DNA of 64,000 nt, taken from positions 1 through 64,000 of the forward strand of contig NZ_JANIBM010000022.1 in assembly GCF_024505045.1 (NCBI RefSeq). The letters run 5' to 3'. The DNA is from Methylomonas aurea. Lineage in GTDB: Bacteria; Pseudomonadota; Gammaproteobacteria; Methylococcales; Methylomonadaceae. The notes beneath the pieces were generated by a model, which was not told the origin of the DNA, ran no database searches, and saw only the letters and a list, made by a program, of their open reading frames with translations. Of the stretch, positions 51,809 through 63,300 are shown piece by piece. The position numbers were made by a program, and so were the translations under genes. Position 1 is the first letter of the stretch, and each line of letters begins with the position of its first letter.

Positions 51809-54490
51809 ATGACTCTAGCAACCGTTAAAACCACCTGCCCCTATTGCGGCGTCGGCTGCGGCATCGAAGCCACGGTCGAAGATCCCGTTGCGCATCGGGT
51901 CACCATCAAAGGCGATCCCGAACATCCGTCCAACTTCGGCAAATTATGTTCGAAGGGCGCCACGCTGGGCGATACCGTCTCGCTGGAAAACCGCTTGCTC
52001 TACCCTGCCGTCAACGGCCAACGTTGCGATTGGGATAGCGCGCTCGATCACGTCGCCAGCCGCTTCCGGCAGATCATCGCGGAACACGGACCGGACGCCG
52101 TGGCGTTTTACGTTTCCGGCCAATTGCTGACCGAAGACTATTATGTCGCCAACAAACTGATGAAAGGTTTCATCGGCTCGGCCAATATCGATACCAATTC
52201 CCGCTTGTGCATGTCGTCGGCCGTGGTCGGCTACAAACGCGCCTTCGGCGCCGATACCGTGCCCTGCAGTTATTCCGACCTGGAACTGGCCGATTTGATC
52301 GTGCTGGTCGGTTCCAACGCCGCCTGGTGCCACCCGATTGCGTTTCAACGCATCCGCAAGGCCAAGGATAACAATCCGCAGTTAAAAGTCGTCGTCGTCG
52401 ATCCGCGCCGCACCGCCAGTTGCGATATCGCCGACCTGCATCTGCCGTTGAAACCGGGCATGGACGCGCTACTGTTCAACGGACTTTTATGCCACCTGCA
52501 GCGCGATGGCCGAATCGACCACGACTACGTCGCCAATTTCACCAACGGCTTCGCCGAGGCGCTGCGCCAAGCCGAAGCCAGCGCCGGTTCGGTGGCCGCG
52601 GTCGCCGCCGGTTGCGAGCTGGACCCGGCCGATGTCGCCCAATTTTTCGCTTGGTTCGCCGATACCGAACGCAGCGTCACGGTTTATTCGCAAGGCATCA
52701 ACCAATCCAGCTCCGGATCGGACAAATGCAACGCCATCATCAACTGCCATCTGGCGAGCGGCCGGCTGGGCAAACCTGGCATGGGACCTTTTTCGTTCAC
52801 CGGCCAACCCAATGCGATGGGCGGCCGCGAAGTTGGCGGTCTGGCCAACATGCTGGCAGCGCACATGGACTTGGACAATCCGGTGCATGTCGACCGGGTC
52901 GGCCGGTTTTGGCACAGCGAACGAGTGGCGAACAGACCCGGATTGAAAGCGGTGGACATGTTCGAGGCTATCGCCGCCGGCCGGATCAAGGCGGTCTGGG
53001 TCATGGCCACCAATCCGGTGGTGTCGATGCCGGACGCCGACCGAGTCAAGCAAGCGCTGCAACGCTGCGAATTCGTCGTGGTATCGGATTGCATCGCCGA
53101 TACCGACACGGCCCAACTCGCGCACGTATTGTTGCCTGCCACCGGTTGGAGCGAAAAGGACGGTACCGTGACCAATCTGGAACGGCGCATTTCACGGCAA
53201 CGGCCGTTGTTTCCGGCTTCCGGCGAAGCCCGCCACGACTGGTGGATCATTAGCCGGGTGGCGCAACACATGGGCTTTACCGAGGCCTTCGCTTACCAAT
53301 CCAGCTCCGAAATCTTTCGCGAACATGCGGCGCTGTCGGCTTTCGAGAACGACGCCGAACATCAATTACGCGACTTCGATTTGTCGGCCTTCGCCGCGAT
53401 CGACCAGACCGAATTCGATGCACTGCAACCGGTGCAATGGCCGGTAACCCGCGACCGGCCCCAAGGCAGTCCGCAACTCTTCGCCGACAAACTTTTTTAT
53501 ACCGCCGACCGCAAGGCCAGATTTATTCCGGTCGCGCCGCAAGGGCCGCGCCATAGCGTCGACGCCAACTACCCGTTCACGCTGAACACCGGCCGCTTGC
53601 GCGACCAATGGCATACGATGACCCGCACCGGACTGGCCGCAAAACTGAATGCGCACCGGCCGGAGCCCTTCGTCGAAATCCATCCCGCCGACGCCGAGCG
53701 TTTGCATCTGAAGAACCGCAGTCTGGCCCACATCGAAAGCCGTTGGGGGCAAATGTTGGCCCGGGTCGAAATCGGCGCCGGCCAACGCCAAGGCAGCTTG
53801 TTCGTCCCGATGCATTGGACCGGGCAATTGAGCAGCCACGGCCGGATGGGCGCCTTGGTCAACCCGGTGGTGGACCCCTACTCCGGCCAACCGGAAAGCA
53901 AACAGACTCCGGTCAGAATCACGGCCTGGCCGGCCACCTGGTATGCGACGATCCTGGCGCGGCAACCGTTGACGATCCGGGATTGCGAATACCAGGTCAA
54001 AGTCCGCGGCGACCAGTTTTACCGTTACGAGCTTGCCGGCAGCGGCGCCGGCAAAGACTGGCGCCAGTGGAGCCGGGATTTGTTTGCCGAGCACGGCATG
54101 GCCGGCGCGGGCGACTGGCTGGAATACAGCGATCTGCAGGCCGGCTATTACCGTTGCGCCTACGTTAACGACAATCGACTGCAAGTCTGTCTGTTGGTCG
54201 GACCGGATTTCGAGTTGCCGGAGCCGGGCTGGTTGTGCAGCCTGTTCCCGAAACCGGAACTGAGCCGCAGCGAACGCCTTGCCTTGCTCAGCGGCCAGCC
54301 GCCGAAAGGCGAAGCCGATATTGGCCGAATCGTCTGTTCGTGTTTCAATGTCGGCGAAAAAACCATTCAACAAGCGGTGCAAGCCCAAAAGTTACAAAGC
54401 GTGGCAGCGATCAGCGCCTGCCTCGGCGCGGGCAGCGGCTGCGGTTCCTGCGTCGCCGAATTGAAGGAGTTTTTGCCTCAGCCCGGTTAA
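51809..54490 (+). CDS. nasA: assimilatory nitrate reductase catalytic subunit
   Basis: An 893-residue molybdopterin enzyme reducing nitrate to nitrite. The N-terminal [4Fe-4S] cluster is bound by C10, C13, C17 and C47 (CPYCGVGC...KLCSKG). The Mo-bis-PGD body follows, with MSSAVVGYKRAFGADTVPCSYSD, and a C-terminal molydopterin-binding domain (NTGRLRDQWHTMTRTG). Residues 838-893 form a BFD-like [2Fe-2S] domain with C843, C845, C878 and C881, so electrons can come from the neighbouring reductase. No signal peptide: cytoplasmic. No nitrite reductase follows. Confidence 0.96.
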   Translation: MTLATVKTTCPYCGVGCGIEATVEDPVAHRVTIKGDPEHPSNFGKLCSKGATLGDTVSLENRLLYPAVNGQRCDWDSALDHVASRFRQIIAEHGPDAVAFYVSGQLLTEDYYVANKLMKGFIGSANIDTNSRLCMSSAVVGYKRAFGADTVPCSYSDLELADLIVLVGSNAAWCHPIAFQRIRKAKDNNPQLKVVVVDPRRTASCDIADLHLPLKPGMDALLFNGLLCHLQRDGRIDHDYVANFTNGFAEALRQAEASAGSVAAVAAGCELDPADVAQFFAWFADTERSVTVYSQGINQSSSGSDKCNAIINCHLASGRLGKPGMGPFSFTGQPNAMGGREVGGLANMLAAHMDLDNPVHVDRVGRFWHSERVANRPGLKAVDMFEAIAAGRIKAVWVMATNPVVSMPDADRVKQALQRCEFVVVSDCIADTDTAQLAHVLLPATGWSEKDGTVTNLERRISRQRPLFPASGEARHDWWIISRVAQHMGFTEAFAYQSSSEIFREHAALSAFENDAEHQLRDFDLSAFAAIDQTEFDALQPVQWPVTRDRPQGSPQLFADKLFYTADRKARFIPVAPQGPRHSVDANYPFTLNTGRLRDQWHTMTRTGLAAKLNAHRPEPFVEIHPADAERLHLKNRSLAHIESRWGQMLARVEIGAGQRQGSLFVPMHWTGQLSSHGRMGALVNPVVDPYSGQPESKQTPVRITAWPATWYATILARQPLTIRDCEYQVKVRGDQFYRYELAGSGAGKDWRQWSRDLFAEHGMAGAGDWLEYSDLQAGYYRCAYVNDNRLQVCLLVGPDFELPEPGWLCSLFPKPELSRSERLALLSGQPPKGEADIGRIVCSCFNVGEKTIQQAVQAQKLQSVAAISACLGAGSGCGSCVAELKEFLPQPG

Positions 54491-54509
54491 CTCGACGCGC
54501 ACAAGGACC

Positions 54510-55685
54510 ATGCCTGAAAAATCAACGCTATTTCCCTATTTTCAACCCATCATTGCGATAGCCAGCAGCAAAATCGTCGGTTACGAAGCCTTGGCCCGCC
54601 AAAACGATGCCAAGGGCAATGTGGTTTCCGCCGGCGCCCTGTTCTCTTCCGCCGATGTGGACATCAAACAGCGTACCGAACTGGACCGACAGGTACGCTG
54701 GCAAGCCCTGGAAAAATTCTCGCAGCAGGCCGATAGCCAAACCTATCTGGCGCTGAACATTTCGGCGGCCTGGATCGAGAATTTGCGCCAACTCAATGCC
54801 TTGCCGACCCTGCGCATGCTGGAAGAGTTGAATATCGACCGCCAACGCATCGTCGTCGAAATCTCCGACGCCCACGTCGATCCGCACAAGTTGAAACAGA
54901 TCGTGCAGCGTTACCGCAAACACGGCCTGCGGGTGGCGATCGGCGACTTCGGCGCCGGTTCCTCGCAACTGGAACGGGTGATCGCAATCCAGCCCGACAT
55001 CATCAAGATCGATATGCGTTTGTTCAAGCGCGCCGCCCGCGGCAGCAGCATCGCCACCGACATCGTGCATCTGATGTCGCGCCTGGGCCAACGCACCGGC
55101 GCCCGCATCGTCTGCGAAGGCGTGGAAAGCGACGAGGAATTTTTATTCGGCTTGAACTGCGGCGCCCAATTCATGCAGGGCTTTTTGTTCGCCAAAGCCG
55201 AAGCCGATTTCCTGCCTGTCAACAGTTTCGAGCAACACGTGGCCTCGCTGCGCAGTAAATTCGTCAAGAACACGCTGCCGCGGGTACAAAAGGAGATCAA
55301 CGCGATCAACGCCACCAAGGCTTTGATTTATCGCTTGGCGCAAACGTTGCAGGACGATTTCAATCTGAACGAGCTGGTCAGTTGGAATTTCACTCAAAGC
55401 GGCGTGATCCGGTTCTATCTGTGCAACAACCAGGGCGACCAGATTTCGCCGGATTTCAATTTCAACGAAAACCAATGGTTTACCGATCCGCGCAAGATCG
55501 GCTTCAACTGGTCCTGGCGGCCTTATTTCTTCCAACTGCTGGCCTTGGAAAACTGCGGCGACCGCGACCGGGTGGTCACCTCGGAGCGCTACCGCGATTT
55601 CGAGACCAGCCAGCTCTGTAAAACCTTGGCACTACGCCTGGACCACGAGCGAATTTTGCTGGTGGACACGGTGGCTGGCGATTAG
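54510..55685 (+). CDS. degenerate EAL-domain protein with YkuI-like sensor
   Basis: A 391-residue soluble protein. The EAL domain (about 5-250) keeps E26 (YEALAR), N83, E117, K166, E203 and Q223, but the metal-binding DDFG is IGDFG (G145 in place of the first Asp), so phosphodiesterase activity is doubtful and it may only bind cyclic di-GMP. Residues about 270-391 look like the PAS-like C-terminal domain of YkuI (NFTQSGVIRFYLCNNQ, FNENQWFTDPRKIGFNWSWRPYF). It lies 19 bases after nasA, so it belongs to the nitrate operon. Confidence 0.8.
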   Translation: MPEKSTLFPYFQPIIAIASSKIVGYEALARQNDAKGNVVSAGALFSSADVDIKQRTELDRQVRWQALEKFSQQADSQTYLALNISAAWIENLRQLNALPTLRMLEELNIDRQRIVVEISDAHVDPHKLKQIVQRYRKHGLRVAIGDFGAGSSQLERVIAIQPDIIKIDMRLFKRAARGSSIATDIVHLMSRLGQRTGARIVCEGVESDEEFLFGLNCGAQFMQGFLFAKAEADFLPVNSFEQHVASLRSKFVKNTLPRVQKEINAINATKALIYRLAQTLQDDFNLNELVSWNFTQSGVIRFYLCNNQGDQISPDFNFNENQWFTDPRKIGFNWSWRPYFFQLLALENCGDRDRVVTSERYRDFETSQLCKTLALRLDHERILLVDTVAGD

Positions 55686-55717
55686 CCCCTGATTGTTCGT
55701 ATCGGCCGCCGAGTCGA

Positions 55718-56047
55718 TTGGGCCATGGCCTTGCGACTCACCATAAATTGCAGGTTATTCAGGCGCAGTTGCTGCAATCGGAAAAAATGTCGTCGATTGG
55801 CCAACTCGCGGCTGACATTGCTCGCTACGCCATCGAAAAACACGGCGTGATCACGATCGCGACAGGCTGCGGCGACGGCCGGGTCTGGATCGAAATCGGC
55901 GACACCGGCTCCGGAATGACCGACTAGCAACCGGGCTGCATTTTCGATGCCTTTTACACGACCAAACCGGTCGGCAAGGGTACCGGCCTGGGTTTGACGA
56001 TTTCTTAAGGGATTGTCAAAAGACACGGCGAAAACGCCGGCGCATAA
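55718..56047 (+). pseudogene. remnant of sensor histidine kinase
   Basis: A decayed HK. The first part reads QAQLLQSEKMSSIGQLAADIA, the typical lead-in to the phospho-acceptor helix, then jumps straight to HATPase text: IEKHGVITIATGCGDGRVWIEIGDTGSGM, a stop TAG at 55925, FDAFYTTKPVGKGTGLGLTIS, a stop TAA at 56006, GIVKRHG, a final TAA. The phospho-acceptor His and the N-terminal half of the ATPase domain are deleted. It directly follows the EAL gene and its reading frame has no clear start. Confidence 0.8.
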
Positions 56048-56091
56048 CACCGCATCCCGTTACGCATCGGCCCGGATTCAAACGGTTCGGA

Positions 56092-59000
56092 TCATTTTAG
56101 TTTACTGAGATCGGTTTGTTCATAGTGGATGACCGCATCCTGCATGGCCTTGCGTAAGTCATCATCGTCCCAGGGCTTGGTTTGATATCTGTAGATTTCG
56201 CCTTTGTTGATCGCCTCGGTGATCGAAGTGACGTCCGCATAACCGGACAGGATCATTCTGACCATACGAGGGTGCATGACTTTGACTCGCGACAAAAACT
56301 CGGTCCCGCTCATCCCGGGCATCCGTTGATCGGAAAGTATCACCATCACAGGATTGTTGGCCAACAATTCCAGCACCTCTTCACCGCTGCCTGCCGTCAG
56401 AATTTCATAGCCATCCCGACGCAGGCATCGTCTCAAGGCCGACAATATATTGGGCTCGTCGTCCACCAGCAAAATGGTGGCTTTGTGTTCGTCGACCGGC
56501 ATGGCCACTTTGGTTCCAGCATTCAAGAGCCGCACAATTTCGCCGGCGGGCAATGGGCGGCTGAAGCAATAGCCCTGGATCTGGTCGCACTGCAGTTTTT
56601 TCAGATAAGACGCTTGGGCCTGAGTTTCCACGCCTTCGGCGATGATTTTCAACCCCAGGCTATGCGCCATGGCAATGGTGGCCTGCACAATTACCGCGTC
56701 ATTGGCATCGCTGACGACGTTATCGATAAAGCTTTTATCGATCTTCAATTTATCGACCGAAAATTGCTTGAGATAGGAAAGAGAGGAATAACCCGTGCCG
56801 AAGTCGTCGATCGAAAGATGAATACCCAATAATTTGAGTTGCTTCAGCAGGACCTGGGTTTCCGCTACATCGGTCATCAACACGCTTTCTGTCAATTCCA
56901 GATCGATGCAATGCGCCGGCAATCCGGTTTCCTCGATTAACTGCCGTATCAAATCGACCAGATCGCCGGATTGCATTTGCACGGCCGAGGCATTGACCGC
57001 AACCAAGAAATTATGATGGGTCAGCCCGGCATCCAGCCATTGCTTTGCTTGCAGCATGGCTCGCTTCAAGATCCAGTTTCCCAATGGCATGATCAAACCC
57101 GATTCCTCGGCCAACGGGATAAATTTGACCGGCGGCAGAAAACCCTGGAGCGGATGATTCCAGCGCACCAACGCTTCCAGACCGATGATGGTGCCCGACG
57201 CCAGATCGATCTGCGGTTGGTAGTAAAGCTCGAATTCTTCGCGCGCGATGGCATGGCGTATGTCATTCGTGAGCGCTATTCTGGAGAGCAATTGTTCGTT
57301 CATTGTCCGTTCGAAAAAACGGAGGTTGGAGAGCTTGTCCGATTTAGCGTGATTCAACGCAATCCCTGCCCGCTGCACCAATTCGGTGGCAGACTTGCCG
57401 TCGGTCGGATAAAAACTGATGCCGATCTTGGCCTCAAGGTGAATTTCATGTTCGCTCAGAATCACCGACTCGGTGATCGCCGCCAGCAGGGCTTCAGCCA
57501 GTTGTTCGGCATCCAATGGACTATTGATGCTGGGACAAGCGATATTGAAGTTGTCCTTTGCCATTCGGCTGACGATACCCTCGCTTCCGGCAGCCTTGAC
57601 CAGTCGATTGGCAACGACTTTCAGGGTCTGATCACCAATTTCATAGCCATAGGTATCGTCGATCGTATGAAAATTACCGATATCCAGGCGCAAAACCGCG
57701 ATGGCATGGCGTTGGCGCTCGGCCTCGGCGATGAGGGACGACAATTGATCGTCGAAAAAAAACTGATTCGGCAGGCCGGTAACCGGATCGTAACGCGAGA
57801 GTTCGGTGATGCGATCCTCCATCTGCCGGGTCTGGGTCAAATCGTTGACGATCGCCACAAACACGGGCGGCTGATCGTCCGTTATCTCCAGATGCACCTC
57901 GACCGGATACAAACTGCCGTCTTTGCGGCGATGTACGGTAGAAAAATCGCAACGGCTTTTGAGGCCGGCTCTCAGCGGAGCGCATAACAATTCAAACGTC
58001 TCTTTTGGCAGGTCGGGTTTGATATCCAACGGCGTCATTTGTTCGAGTTCCTGCATCGTGTAGCCCAGGTTGTCGCGACCACCTTGATTGACGTCTATGA
58101 AGCGCAGCGTCTCGCTGTCAAAAATGTAGATTTCATTGGTGGAACGTTGCAAGACGTGGGAAAAACGTTCGGCTTTTTTCTCGATACGCTTCCGCTGCAC
58201 GATACGCCAAATATCGTTAGAAATGAGCTGGACCGTTTCGACATCCAGATCGGTGTAATCGACCGGTTTGTTGCCAACTCCCGCCAACATCACTACTTTG
58301 CCGTTTTCGATGACCGGTACCGAGATCAGGCGGAGCAACTCGGAATGGCCTTCCGGTAGGCCGTGTTTGTTCGGATAGTTCGGGTAGTCGTTGAAAATGA
58401 CTGGTTGGCGCTTCTTCACTGCATCCGCCCAGATGCCGGCCTGACTGACCGGGTAGTGCTTGTCGTAGGCGACATGACAGTAGTGCTTCAGGGTACGGCG
58501 CGACCAAGTCACCAGTTCGATGATTTCTTCATCGTCGTGTACGAAATGCACAAAAGCAATTTTGCTACCTGTCAGGTCTTCCGCCAGTTCCATGCCGCGC
58601 TGCATGAAATCGGTTTCGCTCAGTTCCTCCGACGCTTTGGGCAGTTGCAGCAGGCCTTGAGCGCGCTGCGCCAACAGTATCAAGCGCTGCTCGTTTTCCA
58701 TGCGCTGGGTGACATCGATAGCAACCCCATCCCAAATGACGCTGCCATCGGCTTGCAACTGCGGACTGGATTGCACGGCAATCCAGCGCTGACGGCCATC
58801 GGGAAGTTTGAACAGCAAAGTCCCCTTGTAGACTTTTAATTCCCGCAAGCACTCGGCTTCGTCCTGGCGATAGCCCTCGAGGGAATCGGGGGTCATTTGG
58901 GCAAATAATGGATCGGCATCCTTCAGTAGTTGCAAGGGTTGCAGCCCATGCAATGTCTCCACGCCCGCACTGATATAACGAAAACCGCCCCGACCATCCT

Positions 59001-60315
59001 GCCCTATCTGATACCGGTAAACGTAACCGTCCGGCAGGTTGTCGCCCATTACCCGCAATTGGTGTTCCCTTTCGCGCAAAGCAGCCTCGGCCTCGACTCT
59101 GGCGCTAACATCGTGGAGCAGACCGTCGATCGTCGTCACATCGCCCTGTGGGGTGCGGTTCAGTTTGGTGAATTCCTCAATCCAGATCCAATGGCCATCT
59201 CCATGCAAGAATCGATATTCCAAGCGGTAGTCATCCGGGCCATGAGCGATATGCTCGCGGATTTCGGCTTCGACACGCACCAGATCGTCGGCAGGCAGTA
59301 AATTAGCGAATTTGATCTTGCCGGAACGCAGATCTTCCGCACGATAGCCCCAATTCGAAATGTTGGGACTGATGTAGCTGACCGGCCAGTCCTCTGCATT
59401 TCGCCAGGTAATAGCGATCACTGGAGAACGGCTGACGATGCCATCGAGATGCTGTAACTCGGCGTTGCGCAGTTCTATCAGTTGTTCGAAATATTGATGG
59501 AGTCGACTCAGTTCCAGATGGGTGCGCACTCTTGCCCTTACTTCGTCGATATCAAAGGGTTTGGTAATGTAATCGGCGGCGCCAATCGAAAACCCGCGCA
59601 CCTTTTCCACCGAACTATCGATCACACTGACGAATATGATTGGAATGCGAGTGCCTACCGCCGTTGCCTTGATACGCCGACACACCTCGTAGCCATCGAC
59701 TTCCGGCATCAGAATATCCAGTAGAATCAAATCCGGCGGTTTGGGGCCCAGCACAATGTCGATTGCCTTACGGCCGTTGTTAGCCACCATGATGCGGTAT
59801 TCGTCATTCAACGCTTCGGCCAGTTCATGGATGTTTTCCGGCATATCGTCCACCAGCAGCAGGGCCGGGCGCTCTTCCCTGACCAGAATCTTCTCGCTGA
59901 GGGATACCAGCGGTTTGCGTCGATAGTGACGCAATTCCAGCTGGGTCTTGATGCGCTGTTTCAATAGCTCGGGATTGACCGGTTTGGCAATGTAATCCGC
60001 GGCTCCCAATTTCAGCCCGGTGGCTTCGTCGGCAGACTCCGACAACGCGGTGACGAAAATAACCGGAATATCGGCAGTGGCGGGGTCGGTTTTCAGCCGA
60101 CGCAATACTTCATAACCGTCCATGCCGGGCATTTTGATATCCAGTAAAACCAGATCCGGTCCGGGAATACGATAGGCAATTTCCAAGGCTTTTTCGCCGT
60201 TGGTTGCGGCCAAAATCGCGTAATCGTCGCGCAGAGCGCTCAACAAGGCGTGCAGGTTCTCGTTAACGTCATCGACGATCAGGATGCGGGGCTTGCCGTT
60301 TTTAGAGTCAGGCAC
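56092..60315 (-). CDS. multi-domain regulator: REC-REC-PAS-PAS-GAF-PAS-GGDEF-EAL-REC
   Basis: A 1407-residue soluble protein. Receivers at about 8-125 (D59) and 150-270 (D200), PAS at about 290-405 and 425-540, GAF at about 560-705, PAS at about 715-830, GGDEF at about 840-1000, EAL at about 1015-1260, receiver at about 1280-1395 (D1329). The GGDEF signature is AKDNF (about 919-923), so cyclase activity is lost. The EAL domain keeps [26 protein letters not shown] and AEGVE, so it should hydrolyse cyclic di-GMP. It follows the upstream hybrid kinase by 13 bases, so that kinase may phosphorylate it. Confidence 0.92.
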   Translation of the reverse strand: MPDSKNGKPRILIVDDVNENLHALLSALRDDYAILAATNGEKALEIAYRIPGPDLVLLDIKMPGMDGYEVLRRLKTDPATADIPVIFVTALSESADEATGLKLGAADYIAKPVNPELLKQRIKTQLELRHYRRKPLVSLSEKILVREERPALLLVDDMPENIHELAEALNDEYRIMVANNGRKAIDIVLGPKPPDLILLDILMPEVDGYEVCRRIKATAVGTRIPIIFVSVIDSSVEKVRGFSIGAADYITKPFDIDEVRARVRTHLELSRLHQYFEQLIELRNAELQHLDGIVSRSPVIAITWRNAEDWPVSYISPNISNWGYRAEDLRSGKIKFANLLPADDLVRVEAEIREHIAHGPDDYRLEYRFLHGDGHWIWIEEFTKLNRTPQGDVTTIDGLLHDVSARVEAEAALREREHQLRVMGDNLPDGYVYRYQIGQDGRGGFRYISAGVETLHGLQPLQLLKDADPLFAQMTPDSLEGYRQDEAECLRELKVYKGTLLFKLPDGRQRWIAVQSSPQLQADGSVIWDGVAIDVTQRMENEQRLILLAQRAQGLLQLPKASEELSETDFMQRGMELAEDLTGSKIAFVHFVHDDEEIIELVTWSRRTLKHYCHVAYDKHYPVSQAGIWADAVKKRQPVIFNDYPNYPNKHGLPEGHSELLRLISVPVIENGKVVMLAGVGNKPVDYTDLDVETVQLISNDIWRIVQRKRIEKKAERFSHVLQRSTNEIYIFDSETLRFIDVNQGGRDNLGYTMQELEQMTPLDIKPDLPKETFELLCAPLRAGLKSRCDFSTVHRRKDGSLYPVEVHLEITDDQPPVFVAIVNDLTQTRQMEDRITELSRYDPVTGLPNQFFFDDQLSSLIAEAERQRHAIAVLRLDIGNFHTIDDTYGYEIGDQTLKVVANRLVKAAGSEGIVSRMAKDNFNIACPSINSPLDAEQLAEALLAAITESVILSEHEIHLEAKIGISFYPTDGKSATELVQRAGIALNHAKSDKLSNLRFFERTMNEQLLSRIALTNDIRHAIAREEFELYYQPQIDLASGTIIGLEALVRWNHPLQGFLPPVKFIPLAEESGLIMPLGNWILKRAMLQAKQWLDAGLTHHNFLVAVNASAVQMQSGDLVDLIRQLIEETGLPAHCIDLELTESVLMTDVAETQVLLKQLKLLGIHLSIDDFGTGYSSLSYLKQFSVDKLKIDKSFIDNVVSDANDAVIVQATIAMAHSLGLKIIAEGVETQAQASYLKKLQCDQIQGYCFSRPLPAGEIVRLLNAGTKVAMPVDEHKATILLVDDEPNILSALRRCLRRDGYEILTAGSGEEVLELLANNPVMVILSDQRMPGMSGTEFLSRVKVMHPRMVRMILSGYADVTSITEAINKGEIYRYQTKPWDDDDLRKAMQDAVIHYEQTDLSKLK

Positions 60316-60328
60316 GATAGGTTTGCGG

Positions 60329-63300
60329 TTATGGTGAAAGGTTAATGGCCAAACGTTGCTGTAATGCAGCCAACAAAGCCAGCGCTTGGTCTATGTTGAA
60401 TACGTCAATCTCGGCGGCGATCTCGTCGATGGCCGTTTCCAGGTCGCTGCCGCTGACCCCGAAACGCAACTCGGTGATTAACTGCTCGGCGGCGCCCAGA
60501 TCGGATTCCAATACCTCCGTCAGCTCGCTTATTTTAGTCGCGATGGCAACGGGGGATAATGGGACGCCGGATACCGGGATGTTTGCCGAAGCCACGACCA
60601 GGCTATCGATGTCGGTCATGATCTGTTGTAACAATTCGTCAAATTGTTGGAGTTCTTCGGATGTTGGCTGGCGCTGTTGTTTAAGCGTGCTGTCGACGCC
60701 AGAGATGCATTCAAACAGCTTATTGGCGCCGATATTGCCTGCCACGCCTTTCAGCGAGTGGCAATACTGTTCCGCTGGCGTCAGATTGTCGGCCTGCAAT
60801 AGACGCCGTAATTCCTCGACAGCGTTGGAATAGTGTTCGCGAAACCGTTTCAGCTGCTTGCGATAAGCCGCTTCCTTGCCGCCGATGCGGCGAATGCCCT
60901 CGATCGCTTGCAGACTTTGCAGGGCCAATAATTCCGGCGAACAGTTGCTGCTCCCGGCCGCCCGACTGCCAGACTCGGAGGATGTCTGTTTCAGCCATTT
61001 GGCCAAACAGGCAAACAACAGTTCCGGTTCGACCGGCTTGGTGACATGGTCGTTCATCCCGGCAGCCAAGGTTTTTTCGGCGTCTTTGGCCATTGCCAGC
61101 GCGGTCATGGCGATGATCGGCAGGGTAGCATAGCGTTCGTTACCGGTCTGTCGGCTCAGGTCGCGAATTCGGCGCGTCGCTTCCAGACCATCCATCACCG
61201 GCATTTGAATATCCATCAGCACGCAATCGTATCGAGTTTGCTGCACCATGGTTAAAGCCTCCTGGCCGTCGACGGCTTCATCGACCTGAAAATTCATGCT
61301 GCGCAGTAATTCGATGGCGAATTCCCGATTAATGGCGTTGTCTTCCACCAATAACACGCGCTGGCCGGAAAAATCGGGTGGCGCCATGAAATGACTGCAA
61401 GACGACGAACCCTCCTGCCGACTGGCCAAATTCCCGCGACCCAATACCGACAGCATGCTATCCAACAGAGAGGAAGGCGATACCGGTTTGATCAAAAAGC
61501 CATCCACCGCGGCCTGATGCGCCAGCGACATCACATCTTCCCGGCCATAAGCCGTGATCATGATGACTTTGGGCTGATACTTGATGGCCGGATCGGTGTG
61601 AATGCGACGTGTCACTTCGTCGCCGTTCATGCCGGGCATGCGCCAGTCCATCAGCACCAGCTCTATCGGTTGCTCGGCAGTCGACTCCAGCTGTTCGATG
61701 GCCGCGATGCCGTTCGCTGCAACGTCAACCTGCATTTGGAAGTAACGCAGCATTTCCGCCAGGATTTCCCGCGAGACCTGATTGTCATCGACCACCAGTA
61801 CCCTAACGCCTTTCAGCAAAGGCCCGGTTTGAGCCAGCAATTCGCGCCGATGCGACTCCGCCCTTTGCGAGATGTGCAGAAGTAACGTGCAGCTTATGGT
61901 AGTGCCTTTGCCGGGTTGCGAATCCTCAACCCAAATGCGCCCGCCCATGGCTTCCACCAAATGTTTACAAATGGCCAAGCCAAGCCCGGTACCTCCGAAG
62001 CGCCGGGTAGTCGACTCGTCTGCCTGGGTAAATTTTTGAAACAGCCTGCTTTGCAATGCCGCATCCATACCGATACCGGTGTCGCGGACCGAAATTTGCA
62101 AGGTCACCACATCCTCTCGCACGTTCAGCATGCGGAAAGCCAGTTCCACTTCACCGCGCTCGGTAAATTTGATCGCGTTGCCGCATAGGTTCAGCAATAT
62201 TTGCTTCAGACGCAAAGGATCGCCGAGCAGAGGCGATGGAATGTTCACATCGTAACGGACCAGAAACTCGACGCCTTTCTGCTCGGCGTGGAGACCGACC
62301 GTATCGGTCAGTTGTTCAATGACGCTATCCAAGGCGAATTCCGCGGTTTCGAACTCCAGTTTGCCGGCCTCGATCTTGGAGAAGTCGAGAATGTCGTTGA
62401 TGATGCCGAGTAACGAATGCGCCGCCCCCTGAGCCTTGCTCAAGTGGTTATACACTGTCAAAGGCAAATCTTGCTTCAACGCCAGATACAGCATGCCTAA
62501 AATCGCATTCATCGGCGTGCGAATTTCATGACTCATGTTGGCCAAAAACTGACTCTTCGCCAGAGTGGCGGCCTCGGCATCCTGGCGGGCTAGTTCCAGT
62601 TCGCGGGTCCGCGCCGCCACCAGTTCTTCCAGGTTGTGGCGGTAAGACTCCAGTTCCAAGGCGATGTGTTTTTTCTCGGTGATGTCTTCCTTGATCGCCA
62701 GATAATGGGTAATGGCGCCGTTGGGCTGCCTCACTGGCGTAATCTGCGCCCATTCGATGTATTCGCTACCGTCCTTGCGCCGATTGATCAACTCGCCGGA
62801 CCAGCTCTGCCCCTCAGCCAGGCGCGACCACATCTCGTCGTAGGTGGCCCGGTCTGTCTTCCCCGATTGTAGAATGCGCGGATTTTGATGCAGGGCTTCT
62901 TCGCGACTGTAACCGGTCACCCTACTGAAATGGCGGTTGACGTATTCGATCTCGGCATCCAGATTGGTAATGACGATACTGTTGGGGCTTTGCTCCACCG
63001 CCAACCACAATTTACGCAATTCGGATTCGGCTTGCTTGAGTTCGGTGATATCGGTAATGACGGCGACACGGCAATGGCGCTCGGAGAACTCGATGTCGTG
63101 CGAGCGAACGATGATGTCGATCAGCGAGCCGTCTTTGCGTATGTGTTGCCATTCGCCGACATAGGCAAAACCGTGCAAACTGGCCGACAAATCGGCAATG
63201 GCCTGCTTTTGGGCTTCCGGGTAAAAATCGGTGAGCTTTAACGCAACCACTTCCTGTTGGCTGTAACCGTAGAGCGCGGTAAACGCATCATTCACCGCCA

